From Microlunatus phosphovorus NM-1 (GTDB lineage Bacteria; Actinomycetota; Actinomycetes; Propionibacteriales; Propionibacteriaceae): a stretch of 64,000 bases of DNA. A program made the translations under genes and the position numbers. The notes beneath the pieces are model-generated. The model ran no database searches and had not been told where the DNA came from. It worked only from the letters and a program-made list of their open reading frames with translations. Shown in pieces: positions 16,715-25,212 of the stretch (positions are counted from its first letter, which is position 1; each line of letters opens with the position of its first letter). The stretch covers positions 4,836,001 to 4,900,000 of the forward strand of contig NC_015635.1 of NCBI RefSeq assembly GCF_000270245.1, written 5' to 3'.

Positions 16715-17155
16715 TCAACGAAGCCCAAGTCGGCTCTTGTGCTCGGCGGCTGCGTCCGCGACGAGGTAGGCGAAGGTGGTGCGACGGGTCGCCTCGCGCA
16801 TCCCACTCATGGTCTGCCACGTCGTCGGTGGGATCAGTGTCGTCGTGTTCGTCCCAGACTTGGAAGACGCCTCCGATGGATTCAAGGAGGTCTTCGATCA
16901 GGTGCGGCGGCGACGGATGCGGCGTGCCGGTCGAACCTGTCCAGGCCGGTCTTGTCGAACAGGTTCTCCTGGAGCGGTGTGGAGGATGCGGCCGAGCTCG
17001 CGGGCTGCGGCCTGGGTGCGGAACCGCTCCGGTGGCAGGTACCCGTCCTCGGGGAGGTTCGGCTCCCAGCGGGTGTGGAGCAGCTGCGCAGGATCGAGAT
17101 CTTTGTTGGCCGCACCGTCATCGACCAGTGAGTGACGGTCGACACGATCCGTCAT
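16715..17155 (-). pseudogene. Degraded coding remnants, probably from a mobile element
   Basis: No intact gene fits 16546-17186. On the minus strand, coding-like pieces appear in different frames. One begins at 17155 and reads AQLLHTRWEPNLPEDGYLPP with ERFRTQAAARELGRIL. A second contains LIEDLLESIGGVFQVWDEHD. A third is a 31-codon ORF, 16810-16715, reading MREATRRTTFAYLVADAAAE. The frames do not join, so this looks like a decayed multi-gene stretch. The families are not recognised. Confidence 0.4.
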
Positions 17156-17204
17156 CAGCTATGCTTACGTGTATACGATTTGTGTCATGAGGGAGGTGGC
17201 GGCG

Positions 17205-17762
17205 ATGTCGACGTTGAGGCCGGGTACGGCCGAGGAGGCGGGTCTCTCGCGCAGCGGACTGTACCGTGCGGCACGTGAGGGGCGGTTGGAGCGGATCGCG
17301 CGGGGGATCTACCTGCCTGCGGATGCGCCGGCGGCGGACTGGGACTGGATCGAGGCGGCGACTCGTCGCTCGGACGCGACGATCTGCTTGGCGTCGGCGC
17401 TCGCGCACCATGAGCTGACTGATGCGATCCCCACCGCGTTGGATGTCGCGATTCCGCGCGGGTCGCGCACGCCGGTGAGCACGGGGGCGATCGCGTGGCA
17501 TCAGTTCGATCGGGCCACGTTCGACATCGGCCGAGAGGAGATCCCGATTCCGGGCACGGATCAGACCATCGGGATCCACTCGCCCGAGCGGTCGATCGCC
17601 GATGCGTTCCGGCTGCGTGGCGAGGTCGGGTACGAGTTAGCACGGGAATCGTTGAAGGAGTGGCTGCGCCGCGGCGGTAAGCCTGCTCGGCTGATGGAGA
17701 TCGCCTCTCAGCTTCCTCGGGCGAAGTCCCCGGCCCTTCAGGCATTGGAGGCGCTGGCGTGA
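17205..17762 (+). CDS. abiEi: AbiEi-type antitoxin of a type IV toxin-antitoxin system
   Basis: A 185-residue protein. The N-terminal winged helix (LRPGTAEEAGLSRSGLYRAA, then GRLERIARGIYLPADA) is the AbiEi DNA-binding domain. The C-terminal part, with LASALAHHELTDAIPTALDVAIPRG and IGIHSPERSIADAFRLR, is the conserved AbiEi antitoxin domain. The ATG at 17205 has GGGAGG nine bases upstream; ATGs at 17187 and 17169 are alternatives. It ends by overlapping the toxin start (GTGA). AbiEi proteins autorepress their operon through DNA repeats and counteract AbiEii. The AbiE family is known from phage abortive infection. Confidence 0.87.
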   Translation: MSTLRPGTAEEAGLSRSGLYRAAREGRLERIARGIYLPADAPAADWDWIEAATRRSDATICLASALAHHELTDAIPTALDVAIPRGSRTPVSTGAIAWHQFDRATFDIGREEIPIPGTDQTIGIHSPERSIADAFRLRGEVGYELARESLKEWLRRGGKPARLMEIASQLPRAKSPALQALEALA

Positions 17763-18622
17763 GCGTGGGCGATGAGGTGTTCCGCCGCCTCCAGTCCGCG
17801 GCACGCGCCGCGGGCGCGAAGGCTGGGACGGGTGCGCCGACGCAGGAGTATCTGATCCGGCACACGCTGGAGTCGTTCCTGGATCGTCTCACTCGCACCA
17901 CCCATGCCGAGGACTTCGTGCTCAAGGGCGGGATCCTGCTGGCCGCCTACGGCGTGCGCCGGCCGACGAAGGACGCAGACGCGAACGCCGTCGGAGCGGA
18001 CGTCACAGCCGATCACCTCATCGCAGTGGTTCACGACATCGCCGCCGTCGAGACCGATGATGGCGTGGTGTTCGATCTCGACTCGATCAGCATGCAGGAG
18101 ATCCGCGAGCACGCCGACTACCCCGGATTCCGGGTTCGAGCCGGGGTCTCGATCGGGCCCTGGAAAGGCACCGCTGCGTGGGATGTCTCCACCGGAGATC
18201 CGATCGTGCCCGCTCCCCGCCAGGTACGCATCGACCGCGTCTTGGGCGACCCGATCGTGCTGCTCGGCTACGCGCCCGAGACCACGATCGCCGAGAAGGG
18301 CGTCACCATCCTGGAGCGGGGAATCACCAGCACGAGGTGGCGCGACTACGTCGACATCGTCCAACTCGCCCGGCAAGGCATCGACACCGACGAGCTGCTT
18401 CGCTCCGCACAAGCCGTGGCCCGCTACCGCGGCGTCACCCTCCGACCCATCGCACCGCACGTGGTCGGCTATGGGCAGGTCGGTCAGGCCAAGTGGGCCG
18501 CCTGGCGTCGCAAGGAGCGACTGGAGGCAGTCTGCGAAGCAGACCTCGACGAGCAAATGGCGCTGGTGGCCTCCTGCCTGGATCCCGTGTTCAACCACGG
18601 TGACACCTTGCCTCGCACGTAG
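17759..18622 (+). CDS. abiEii: AbiEii-type nucleotidyltransferase toxin
   Basis: A 287-residue nucleotidyltransferase. FVLKGGILLAAYGVRRPTKD followed by AD carries the GG and D-x-D residues of the polymerase-beta-like active site. AEKGVTILERGITSTRWRDY with VDI matches the downstream conserved E-K and R-x-x-D motif of AbiEii. GTG start at 17759 overlaps the antitoxin stop. Family members transfer nucleotides to RNA targets and are held in check by AbiEi; the substrate of this one is not known. Active-site residues look intact. Confidence 0.87.
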   Translation: MSVGDEVFRRLQSAARAAGAKAGTGAPTQEYLIRHTLESFLDRLTRTTHAEDFVLKGGILLAAYGVRRPTKDADANAVGADVTADHLIAVVHDIAAVETDDGVVFDLDSISMQEIREHADYPGFRVRAGVSIGPWKGTAAWDVSTGDPIVPAPRQVRIDRVLGDPIVLLGYAPETTIAEKGVTILERGITSTRWRDYVDIVQLARQGIDTDELLRSAQAVARYRGVTLRPIAPHVVGYGQVGQAKWAAWRRKERLEAVCEADLDEQMALVASCLDPVFNHGDTLPRT

Positions 18623-18652
18623 CGCGCGTCCGCGTCCCGAAGCGTTGGAGGC

Positions 18653-19372
18653 ATGACTGCTACAACCACAGAGAGTCCGTTGTCTCCGCCTTCGGGCTGT
18701 GTCCTATGTCCGCGTCTCGACCCTCGATCAAGCCCGGTGGGGTTCAGAGCCGGAGGGGTTGTCGATCCCGGCGCAGCGGGAGGCGAATCGACGGCGGCCG
18801 CTCGGGCAGGTCGCTACAGCGGCCGGAACTGCAGCGGATGCTGGAGTACATCCAGGACCGCCCGGTGGACTTCGTGATCGTGCACAAGATCGACCGCCTC
18901 GCCCGCAACCGGGCCGACGATTCGGCGATCATGAAGACGATCCTGGGAGCGGGCGCGTACCTGGTCTCTACAACTGAGGGGACCAGCACGACACCGAGCG
19001 GGAGGCCGCTGCATGGGATCATGGCGTCCATCGCGGAGACCTACTCCCAGAATCTCGCCACTGAGGTAATGAGGGGATTGCGGCAGAAGGCCATCCCGGG
19101 AGGAACGCCGGGGCGGGCACCGCTCGGCCATCTCAACGAGCGTCGCTTCGACGACGGCCGTGAAGTCCGCACATCACGATCGACCGGAACGAGCCGAGTA
19201 CATCATCTGGGCCTTCCGCGCCTACGCCACCGGCAAGTGGAGCGTCACCCGCCTGGCCGCCGAACTGGAAGCCCGGGGGGCCATCTTCTCCGGGATCTTC
19301 CTCGGCCCAGAACCCGGCCAGATCCGCGCCGAGCTCAACGAGCCCTTCGCCAGCATCACCCAGCCTGGATGA
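18653..19372 (+). pseudogene. Large serine recombinase, disrupted by frameshifts and a deletion
   Basis: Three frames carry consecutive pieces of one resolvase-type recombinase. First is SYVRVSTLDQA plus GLSIPAQREANRR, with the catalytic-serine region; its ATG at 18653 is itself in another frame. Second, after a gap of about 20 expected residues, is SLQRPELQRMLEYIQDRP, FVIVHKIDRLARNR and MASIAETYSQNLATEVMRGL. Third is AEYIIWAFRAYATGKWSVTR. The C-terminal zinc-ribbon/coiled-coil domain is missing. It can no longer act and marks an old integrative element next to the AbiE genes. Confidence 0.85.
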
Positions 19373-19500
19373 GACCCCGGCAACCCAAGTCGCCGTAGTA
19401 GAACCGCCCCGGGCATAGAAGAAAGGAGAACCTACTCAAACACGGCTGATGCCAGCAAAAGCTCTGGTCAGCCCAGGTTTGCTCGCGCGTCCGGAGACGA

Positions 19501-19527
19501 CTGAGGCCGCCTCTCGGGCGGCCTCAG
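19501..19527. terminator. Strong hairpin between recombinase remnant and tRNA-Ala
   Basis: Perfect 11-bp arms CTGAGGCCGCC and GGCGGCCTCAG flank TCTCG. There is no T-run on either side. The position after the minus-strand tRNA gene suggests a terminator. Confidence 0.5.
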
Positions 19528-19561
19528 CAAAGCGTCGGATGCACTTTTGACAGCAACTGGG

Positions 19562-19634
19562 TGGAGCTAAGGGGATTCGAACCCCTGACCTTCTCGTTGC
19601 GAACGAGACGCGCTACCAACTGCGCCATAGCCCC
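19562..19634 (-). tRNA. tRNA-Ala (anticodon CGC)
   Basis: 73-nt cloverleaf without encoded CCA. Acceptor arms GGGGCTA and TAGCTCC pair, the D-arm has GCGCAGTTGGTAGCGC, the anticodon stem TCTCG/CGAGA encloses loop TTCGCAA, and the T-loop GGTTCGAATCC is present. Anticodon CGC reads GCG (Ala). Confidence 0.96.
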
Positions 19635-19700
19635 TCTGCTGATCCCAGCGGGCTTCCTAACAAGGACTCCCAGGCGGATCAGCACGCAGACTTTACCACC

Positions 19701-20504
19701 CTAGGCGGATGCTGCACGCCGTTCGTCCGCGGCGGACTCCTCGGCCAACTCTCCCGCAGTCGGCGGAGCTGCTGCTGGGCGGGCATCGGCGATGACCGGG
19801 TGCTGTACGGCGGCGGCAAAGGTCGCGGCCGGCCCGGACAGGTCGATGGTGCGGACGGTCCGCGGCGCCAACGGCTTGGACACGTAGGTCGGAACGGTGA
19901 TCGGCACCGGGTCCCAGAGCGCCCCAGCAACAGGCTTCGCTTCGCTCTCGGCGGGTGCTTCCTCGACTGCCTTGTCAGCAGCCTTGGTGTCCTTCTTGAT
20001 CTTGGCCCGATTGATGAAGACGGTGACCTCGTCACCGCCGCGCATGATGTCGGTGTACCGGGCATCAAGGCTGCGGCGCATCGCGATCACGCTGAAACGG
20101 GACACCGCAAAGAACAGGGCCAGCAGGCCGCCAGGGATTGCCGTCGTCCACCACGGGAGCACCTGAGCGCCGGCCAGACCGACCACCAGGCTCAACGCCG
20201 CCAGCAACCCCAGCAGCACCCGACGCCGCCGCAGCGCCGCCACCGTATCCAGTCGCCGCAGGTCAGCGACCGCGGCCCGCCGGGTCAGTGGAGTGGACAC
20301 CTCGTAGGTCCCGATCTCGGACAGGTCCTGGTCCAGCAGCGGAGCCGTGCCGTGCTGGACAACCCGCATCGACTGGGCAAAACGCTCGGCTGGATCATCG
20401 GCGTCAACGACCGCCTCGTCGTCACGCTTCCGGACGAAATGGGGCACGAGATAGGCCAGCCACGCGATCGCAATCGCTCCGAAGATCACACCCGTCGTCC
20501 CCAC
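19701..20504 (-). CDS. GlpR/SepX-like divisome membrane protein
   Basis: A 267-residue protein: an N-terminal membrane helix (IFGAIAIAWLAYLVPHFVRK), a linker with RFAQSMRVVQHG, two further hydrophobic segments near the middle, then a conserved MRRSLDARYTDIM region and a long Ala/Pro-rich tail. This matches the actinobacterial SepX (Streptomyces) / GlpR (Corynebacterium, Rv0996) family, the membrane receptor for the gephyrin-like Glp protein that binds FtsZ. GTG at 20504 is my start; GTG at 20489, with GGGGAC before it, is equally possible. The moeA/glp gene and rimJ lie nearby, as in Mycobacterium. Confidence 0.78.
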   Translation of the reverse strand: MGTTGVIFGAIAIAWLAYLVPHFVRKRDDEAVVDADDPAERFAQSMRVVQHGTAPLLDQDLSEIGTYEVSTPLTRRAAVADLRRLDTVAALRRRRVLLGLLAALSLVVGLAGAQVLPWWTTAIPGGLLALFFAVSRFSVIAMRRSLDARYTDIMRGGDEVTVFINRAKIKKDTKAADKAVEEAPAESEAKPVAGALWDPVPITVPTYVSKPLAPRTVRTIDLSGPAATFAAAVQHPVIADARPAAAPPTAGELAEESAADERRAASA

Positions 20505-20662
20505 AAACCAGACCGTATGGGCCCGGTGTCCTCTGCCCCACCAAGCGCTGCGGTGTGTCGCCGAATCGACACTAGAAAAGGCCTCCACAGCACGGATTCC
20601 GCCCGATCCAGCGTCATCGAGCGGTCGCGCAACCGCACCACACACACCCGTACAGTGAAAGC

Positions 20663-21079
20663 GTGCCAATGCCGAAAGACGCGCCCACCCAGCTCGACCT
20701 CAGTGATCTTGGTCCGTACGCCAATGCCCTCGGCCTCACGGTGACCGCCGCTAGTTCCGATGAGGTGCAGGCGACCTGGCAAGTCACCGAGGCCCTTCTG
20801 CAGCCGTACGGGCTGCTGCACGGCGGCGCTCACTGCGCTGTCGTCGAGACCCTGGCCAGTGTCGCCGCCTCCATCTGGCTCGGCCCTGAAGGCCGGGTGG
20901 TCGGCACCACCAACAGCACCGACTTCTATCGGGCCACCGGCACCGGCGAGCGACTCACCTCGACTGCCCGACCGCTGCACCGCGGGCGTGCCCGGCAGGT
21001 TTGGCGCGTCGAGACCTACGACGACTCACATCGGCTGGTCGCCGCCGGCCAGGTGGCCCTGCAGAACCTCCGCGCCTGA
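20663..21079 (+). CDS. PaaI-type hotdog-fold thioesterase
   Basis: A 138-residue hotdog enzyme with the catalytic LLHGGAHCAVVETLASVAAS motif, expected to hydrolyse aryl- or acyl-CoA thioesters. Length is normal for PaaI/YdiI proteins. The GTG at 20663 lies seven bases after a TACAGT box, so the mRNA may be leaderless. It is inserted on the plus strand between glpR and rimJ. Confidence 0.87.
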   Translation: MPMPKDAPTQLDLSDLGPYANALGLTVTAASSDEVQATWQVTEALLQPYGLLHGGAHCAVVETLASVAASIWLGPEGRVVGTTNSTDFYRATGTGERLTSTARPLHRGRARQVWRVETYDDSHRLVAAGQVALQNLRA

Positions 21080-21101
21080 GTTCGGCGGGCCTAGCGGAGG
21101 C

Positions 21102-21797
21102 CTAGCGGCCCTCACCCGGTACTGGCGGCCGCAGGTGGAGCCAGCGCTGCAACAGACCGCCAGGCACCTCCTCGGCGTTCAGCGCAAACACCAGGTGGTC
21201 GCGCCAGTCGCCGTCGATGTGCAGATAGCGAGGCCGCAGGCCCTCCGGCCGGAACCCGAGCTTGGCCACCACCCGCAGGCTCTTGGTGTTCTCCGGACGG
21301 ATCGCGATCTCGATCCGATGCAGCCGCAGCACGTCGAAGCAGTAGTCAGTGGCCAGCGCGACCGCGGTCGGCACGATCCCCCGCCCTGCCACCCGCTGGT
21401 CGACCCAGTAGCCGATCTGCCCCCAGGCGGCCGACCCGCCCACAATGCCGCTCACGGTGAGTTGCCCGACCAACTGCGGCCGGCGACGCGGATCATCCGG
21501 CAACAGGAAGATCAGCCACGGCAGTAGCCGGCCCTCCTTGGCCTGCCGGCCGAGCGTGCGAATCAGTGCCGGATAGGTAGCCGGACCTGGTCGTGCACCC
21601 GCGGGCAACGTCGCCTCCCAGGGGCGCAGCCAGCCGGCATTGACCTCCCGGACCCGCTCCCACTCACCCTGATGACGGGTCTTCATCGGAGCCAGCTCGA
21701 GCTGGCCGTATTGCAATGTCACCGGCCATCGGTGCCCGTAGCCGCCCCGGCCGATGACCTGGTACGACTCCCGCCCCGTCAGCCCGGCCATGGTCAA
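21102..21797 (-). CDS. rimJ: GNAT-family N-acetyltransferase, RimJ-type
   Basis: A 231-residue acetyltransferase: WLIFLLPDDPRRRPQLVGQL, GSAAWGQIGYWVDQRVAGRG and IEIAIRPENTKSLRVVAKLG are the RimJ/RimL core with its acetyl-CoA loop. The ATG overlaps the stop of mogA, so it is the last gene of the molybdenum-cofactor run. The same neighbour relation (moeA1-rimJ-Rv0996) is found in M. tuberculosis. The substrate, a protein N-terminus or small molecule, is not determined. Confidence 0.85.
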   Translation of the reverse strand: MTMAGLTGRESYQVIGRGGYGHRWPVTLQYGQLELAPMKTRHQGEWERVREVNAGWLRPWEATLPAGARPGPATYPALIRTLGRQAKEGRLLPWLIFLLPDDPRRRPQLVGQLTVSGIVGGSAAWGQIGYWVDQRVAGRGIVPTAVALATDYCFDVLRLHRIEIAIRPENTKSLRVVAKLGFRPEGLRPRYLHIDGDWRDHLVFALNAEEVPGGLLQRWLHLRPPVPGEGR

Positions 21798-22357
21798 TGA
21801 CCCGGTCGCCGGTGATCGCCGCCGCGCAACTGCGCGACCGCATGGGGCAGCAAAGGACCCAGCAAGGTCATGCCGTCCGCGGCCCCGCCCAGCGACCCGG
21901 GCAGGTTCACGATCAAGGTCCGGCCGGCAAGTCCGGCCACCCCTCGGCTGAGCACAGCCGTCGGCACCCCGCTCTCCACCCCATGTCGCGCCAGCTCGGC
22001 CGGCAGCTGCGGAATCTCCTTCTCCAGCAAGGGTTTGGTCTGCTCCGGGGTGGCATCCGAGGGAGCCAATCCGGTACCGCCGGTGGTGATGATCACGTCA
22101 TAGCCATGATCAACACCGTCCCGCAGCGCCCAACCGACCGCTTTGCCATCGGGCACGATCTGAGGCCCGTCGACCAGGAAGCCGATCTCCGTCAGCGCGG
22201 TCACGATCAGTGGGCCGGACTCGTCGGCATAGACCCCGGCATGGGCCCGGGTGGACACCGTGATCACCAGGGCGGTGCCGACCTGGCCGTGCGCAGCTGC
22301 ACCGTGGTCATGCGGCGAACCAGCCAGTTCATGCCCAGGATCAGCCGAGTCGTTCAT
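21794..22357 (-). CDS. mogA: MogA/MoaB-type molybdopterin adenylyltransferase
   Basis: A 187-residue protein with [19 protein letters not shown]-type residues ([20 protein letters not shown]), the MPT-binding motif, and [13 protein letters not shown] near the C-terminus. It activates molybdopterin by adenylylation ahead of MoeA. A His/Gly-rich 25-residue N-terminal extension precedes the fold. It overlaps moaC upstream and rimJ downstream by ATGA. Confidence 0.9.
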   Translation of the reverse strand: MNDSADPGHELAGSPHDHGAAAHGQVGTALVITVSTRAHAGVYADESGPLIVTALTEIGFLVDGPQIVPDGKAVGWALRDGVDHGYDVIITTGGTGLAPSDATPEQTKPLLEKEIPQLPAELARHGVESGVPTAVLSRGVAGLAGRTLIVNLPGSLGGAADGMTLLGPLLPHAVAQLRGGDHRRPGH

Positions 22358-22848
22358 CCCACAAGATCCGTCCGGGTCCAGTCACCACTGCGACCTCCCG
22401 ACTTCGCGATCACCCGGATGTCGGTGATCACCGCGAGCTTGTCGATCGCCTTGATCATGTCGATCATGGTCAGCGCGGCCACCGAGACGGCGGTGAGCGC
22501 CTCCATCTCCACCCCCGTACGGTCGGCGGTCTTCACCGTCGCGGTGATCTCCACCCCGTCGTCGACAATCTCGATGCTGACATCGGCCCCGCTGAGCGAC
22601 AGCGGGTGGCACAACGGGATCAGCTCCGGCGTACGCTTCGCGCCCTGCAGTCCGGCAATGCGAGCGACGGCCAGGGCATCTCCCTTGGGTACGGTTCGGT
22701 CGCGCAGCGCGGCGACACAGGTCGCCGACAGCAGTACGCGACCAGCCGCGGTCGCAGTCCGGGCGGTCACCTGTTTTCCCGACACGTCGACCATCCGAGC
22801 CTCGCCGGCCTCGTTGAGGTGAGTCAGCCCGGCCGGGGACTCGCTCAC
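22354..22848 (-). CDS. moaC: Cyclic pyranopterin monophosphate synthase
   Basis: A 164-residue MoaC, which with MoaA makes cyclic pyranopterin monophosphate. [35 protein letters not shown] and [20 protein letters not shown], with [10 protein letters not shown] near the end, are all family hallmarks including the active-site lysine region. GTG at 22848 overlaps the moeA stop (GTGA). No moaA, moaE or moaD lies in the window, so the pathway is completed elsewhere. Confidence 0.93.
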   Translation of the reverse strand: MSESPAGLTHLNEAGEARMVDVSGKQVTARTATAAGRVLLSATCVAALRDRTVPKGDALAVARIAGLQGAKRTPELIPLCHPLSLSGADVSIEIVDDGVEITATVKTADRTGVEMEALTAVSVAALTMIDMIKAIDKLAVITDIRVIAKSGGRSGDWTRTDLVG

Positions 22849-24164
22849 AGGCCCTCGTCCAGCAGCCACACCTCGACCTGGTCACCGGCCGCCACCAGAT
22901 CGGTGTCCTCCGGCAGCACCACCAGGGCATTGGCTCGGGCGAGGTCGCCGATCAGATGCGAGCCATACCCGCCGGCCAGCGATACCAGCCGGTTGCCGTC
23001 ATCGTCGTGGGTGACGATGCCGCGGGCCAGCCGCCGGCGCGAGGTGGTCGAGCTCATCGCATGGGTCGCCCTGGCCTTGGCGGCCGGACGCACGTACGGA
23101 GTGACGCCCATCAGCTTCCGGATCACCGGCCGCGCGAACGCCTCGAACGAGACGAATGCACTCACCGGATTGCCCGGCAGCATGATCATCGGGATCCGGT
23201 CGTGCCCGATCAGCCCGAAGCCCTGCGGCTTGCCGGGCTGCATCGCGACCTGGACGAACTCGGTGGCACCCAGCTCCGGCATCGCCGCCTTGACCACGTC
23301 ATAGTCGCCCTGGCTCACTCCCCCGCTCGTGAGCACGAGATCGGCCCGGACCAGCTGATCGATGATCAGGTCCCGGACCTCCTGAGGATCATCGCTGACC
23401 ATGCCGACGCGGAACACCTGGGCACCCGCCGCCCGGGCGGCCGCCGCAAGCAGATAGGAGTTGGAGTCGAAGATCTGGAACTCGCTGGGCAGGGGCTGCC
23501 CCGGCTGGACCAGCTCGGAACCGGTCGCGACCACCACCACCCGCGGCCGGGGCCGGACCAGCACCTTGTCCTTGCCGATCGCCGCCAGCAGACCGATGGC
23601 CCGCGGCCGGAGCTGGTCGCCCGGCCGGAACACCCGATGGCCGGCCGCCACGTCCTCGCCGGTACGCCGGATGTGCCGGCCGACCTCGCTGGACTCGTAG
23701 ACCTCGACGTCGGTCGCCCCCCGGTCGGTGCCCTCATAGGCCACGATCGCATCGGCTCCGCGCGGGATCGGCGCCCCGGTCATGATCTTCATCGCGGTAC
23801 CGGGCGAGAGCCGGTGCGGTGCCGGACGACCGGCCGGCACCTCGCCGACGACGGGCAGCAGTACGGGATTCTCGACCGAGGCGGACGCGACGTCCTGGGC
23901 GCGGACCGCGTACCCGTCCATCGCGGAATTGTCGAAGCCGGGCAGGCTGACCGGTGAGATGACCTCCTCGCAGATGGCGAGGTCGACGGCGTCGAGCAAC
24001 TGCTGCCCGAACGCCGGCAGCTCGTTCACACAAGACAGCAGATAGTCGCGATGGTCCTCCAAGGACCGCAGCCCGTCCTCGCGGACCGGCGGCGGGGGCG
24101 GCAACGGCTCCCAGGCAGGACGCGCCGGCGCATCCTCAGACTTCTTGCGGGAGAACAAAGGCAT
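22845..24164 (-). CDS. moeA: MoeA/gephyrin-like protein (Glp)
   Basis: A 439-residue MoeA-family protein. [67 protein letters not shown] and [16 protein letters not shown] are the canonical domains for inserting molybdate into adenylylated molybdopterin. A 45-residue N-terminal extension ([20 protein letters not shown]) precedes the fold. In Corynebacterium the Glp member of this family binds FtsZ and GlpR. With a GlpR-like gene in the same locus, a double role is possible but not shown. First gene of the overlapping moeA-moaC-mogA-rimJ run. Confidence 0.9.
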   Translation of the reverse strand: MPLFSRKKSEDAPARPAWEPLPPPPPVREDGLRSLEDHRDYLLSCVNELPAFGQQLLDAVDLAICEEVISPVSLPGFDNSAMDGYAVRAQDVASASVENPVLLPVVGEVPAGRPAPHRLSPGTAMKIMTGAPIPRGADAIVAYEGTDRGATDVEVYESSEVGRHIRRTGEDVAAGHRVFRPGDQLRPRAIGLLAAIGKDKVLVRPRPRVVVVATGSELVQPGQPLPSEFQIFDSNSYLLAAAARAAGAQVFRVGMVSDDPQEVRDLIIDQLVRADLVLTSGGVSQGDYDVVKAAMPELGATEFVQVAMQPGKPQGFGLIGHDRIPMIMLPGNPVSAFVSFEAFARPVIRKLMGVTPYVRPAAKARATHAMSSTTSRRRLARGIVTHDDDGNRLVSLAGGYGSHLIGDLARANALVVLPEDTDLVAAGDQVEVWLLDEGL

Positions 24165-24214
24165 ATTGCCACCCTAAGCCGGACCGCGGCGGTGTTGGGT
24201 ATCGCCACGATCTG

Positions 24215-24466
24215 ATGACTGGCGTCGGTCGCGCGTCCGATGCCGGCGTCCAACGCGAACCTCCGGGGCAACCGGGAAGGCGTCCGCCTCAGGGTGTCGA
24301 GATCGTGCTCGAGGTCGATGACATCGCGGGGCAGCGGGCCCAGGTCGCCGAGGCCGGGTGGCCGATCAAGGAGGACCTCACCGCTCGCCCATGGGGACTC
24401 TGTGACTTCCGCATCCTCGATCCCAGTGGCTATTACCTGCGAATCACTGATCAGAACGCGGGATAG
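24215..24466 (+). pseudogene. C-terminal half of a glyoxalase/VOC-family protein
   Basis: Codons for VEIVLEVDDIAGQRAQVAEA and FRILDPSGYYLRITDQ form the second VOC module. The preceding family-like piece (ASNANLRGNREGVRL, near 24243) is in a different frame, and the first module is absent. It overlaps the 3' end of the convergent merR. Probably a truncated, frameshifted gene; translation of the 83-codon frame cannot be excluded. Confidence 0.55.
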
Positions 24467-25212
24467 CCCTTGGCCCGAGTCAGCTCACCGACCAGCTCGT
24501 AGAGTCGCTGCCAGGCCGGGGAGATCTCGTTCATCTCGTTCAGCAGCCGGGCCGTGACCTCGTCGGTGCCCGTCCATTTCTCGGCTTCCTGGCACGCCAC
24601 CTCGACCGGATAGAGGCGTTCGAGAACGGTCATGCTCAGCTCGGCGAGCTCCGGCAGTCGTGGATCGTCGCGGTCCCAGTCGATCGCTGCGTCCATGGTC
24701 AGCATCATCCGCCGGTAGTCATCATCATCGAGACAGGCCTTCCGCAGGACCAACGACGCTTCGAGGGAGTCGGGGTAGGCGGCCGACAGCAAGATCCAGC
24801 TGTCCCGCTCGATGGCCACGGTCCGCTCGCTGACGCCGAGCTTGCGTTCGATGTCGAGGATGTCGGCGACCTCGTCGCTGATGCAGAGCCGTTCCGCGGA
24901 GGGCAGCTCGGCCAGGTCTTCCCGGCGCTGCCGCAGCTCGGCGATCTGCGCATCCAGCTCACTGTCGATCTCGGCGATCGCGGTGGCGAAGTCGGCCGGG
25001 TCGGCCTCCAACAGACTCGGAATCCGGGCCAGCGGCACCCCGGCCTTGGCCAAGGTGCTGATTCGCTTGAGCATGATCACGTCACTCGCCCGGTAGCGGC
25101 GGTAGCCCGACTGGTCCCGCTCCGGCTCGGGCAGCAGTCCCAGCTGGTGATAGTGCCGGACGGTACGCACGCTGACGCCGACATAGGCGGCCAGCTGGCT
25201 AATCGTCAGCAT
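24451..25212 (-). CDS. MerR-family transcriptional regulator
   Basis: A 253-residue protein with an N-terminal MerR helix-turn-helix (TISQLAAYVGVSVRTVRHYH, then LGLLPEPERDQSGYRRY), a helical linker and a long C-terminal helical domain. There is no metal-binding Cys cluster, which points to an organic effector. ATG at 25212 follows GGAAG with nine-base spacing; 25218 is an alternative. The first 14 bases overlap the end of the MFS gene, so the pair is transcribed as exporter-regulator. Confidence 0.87.
   Translation of the reverse strand: MLTISQLAAYVGVSVRTVRHYHQLGLLPEPERDQSGYRRYRASDVIMLKRISTLAKAGVPLARIPSLLEADPADFATAIAEIDSELDAQIAELRQRREDLAELPSAERLCISDEVADILDIERKLGVSERTVAIERDSWILLSAAYPDSLEASLVLRKACLDDDDYRRMMLTMDAAIDWDRDDPRLPELAELSMTVLERLYPVEVACQEAEKWTGTDEVTARLLNEMNEISPAWQRLYELVGELTRAKGYPAF

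Noticed and set aside
19562-19634. tRNA-Ala as an attachment site of the AbiE element
   Set aside because: I could not find a second copy of the tRNA 3' end near 16.6-17.2 kb, and serine recombinases rarely use tRNA genes; no att site is called.
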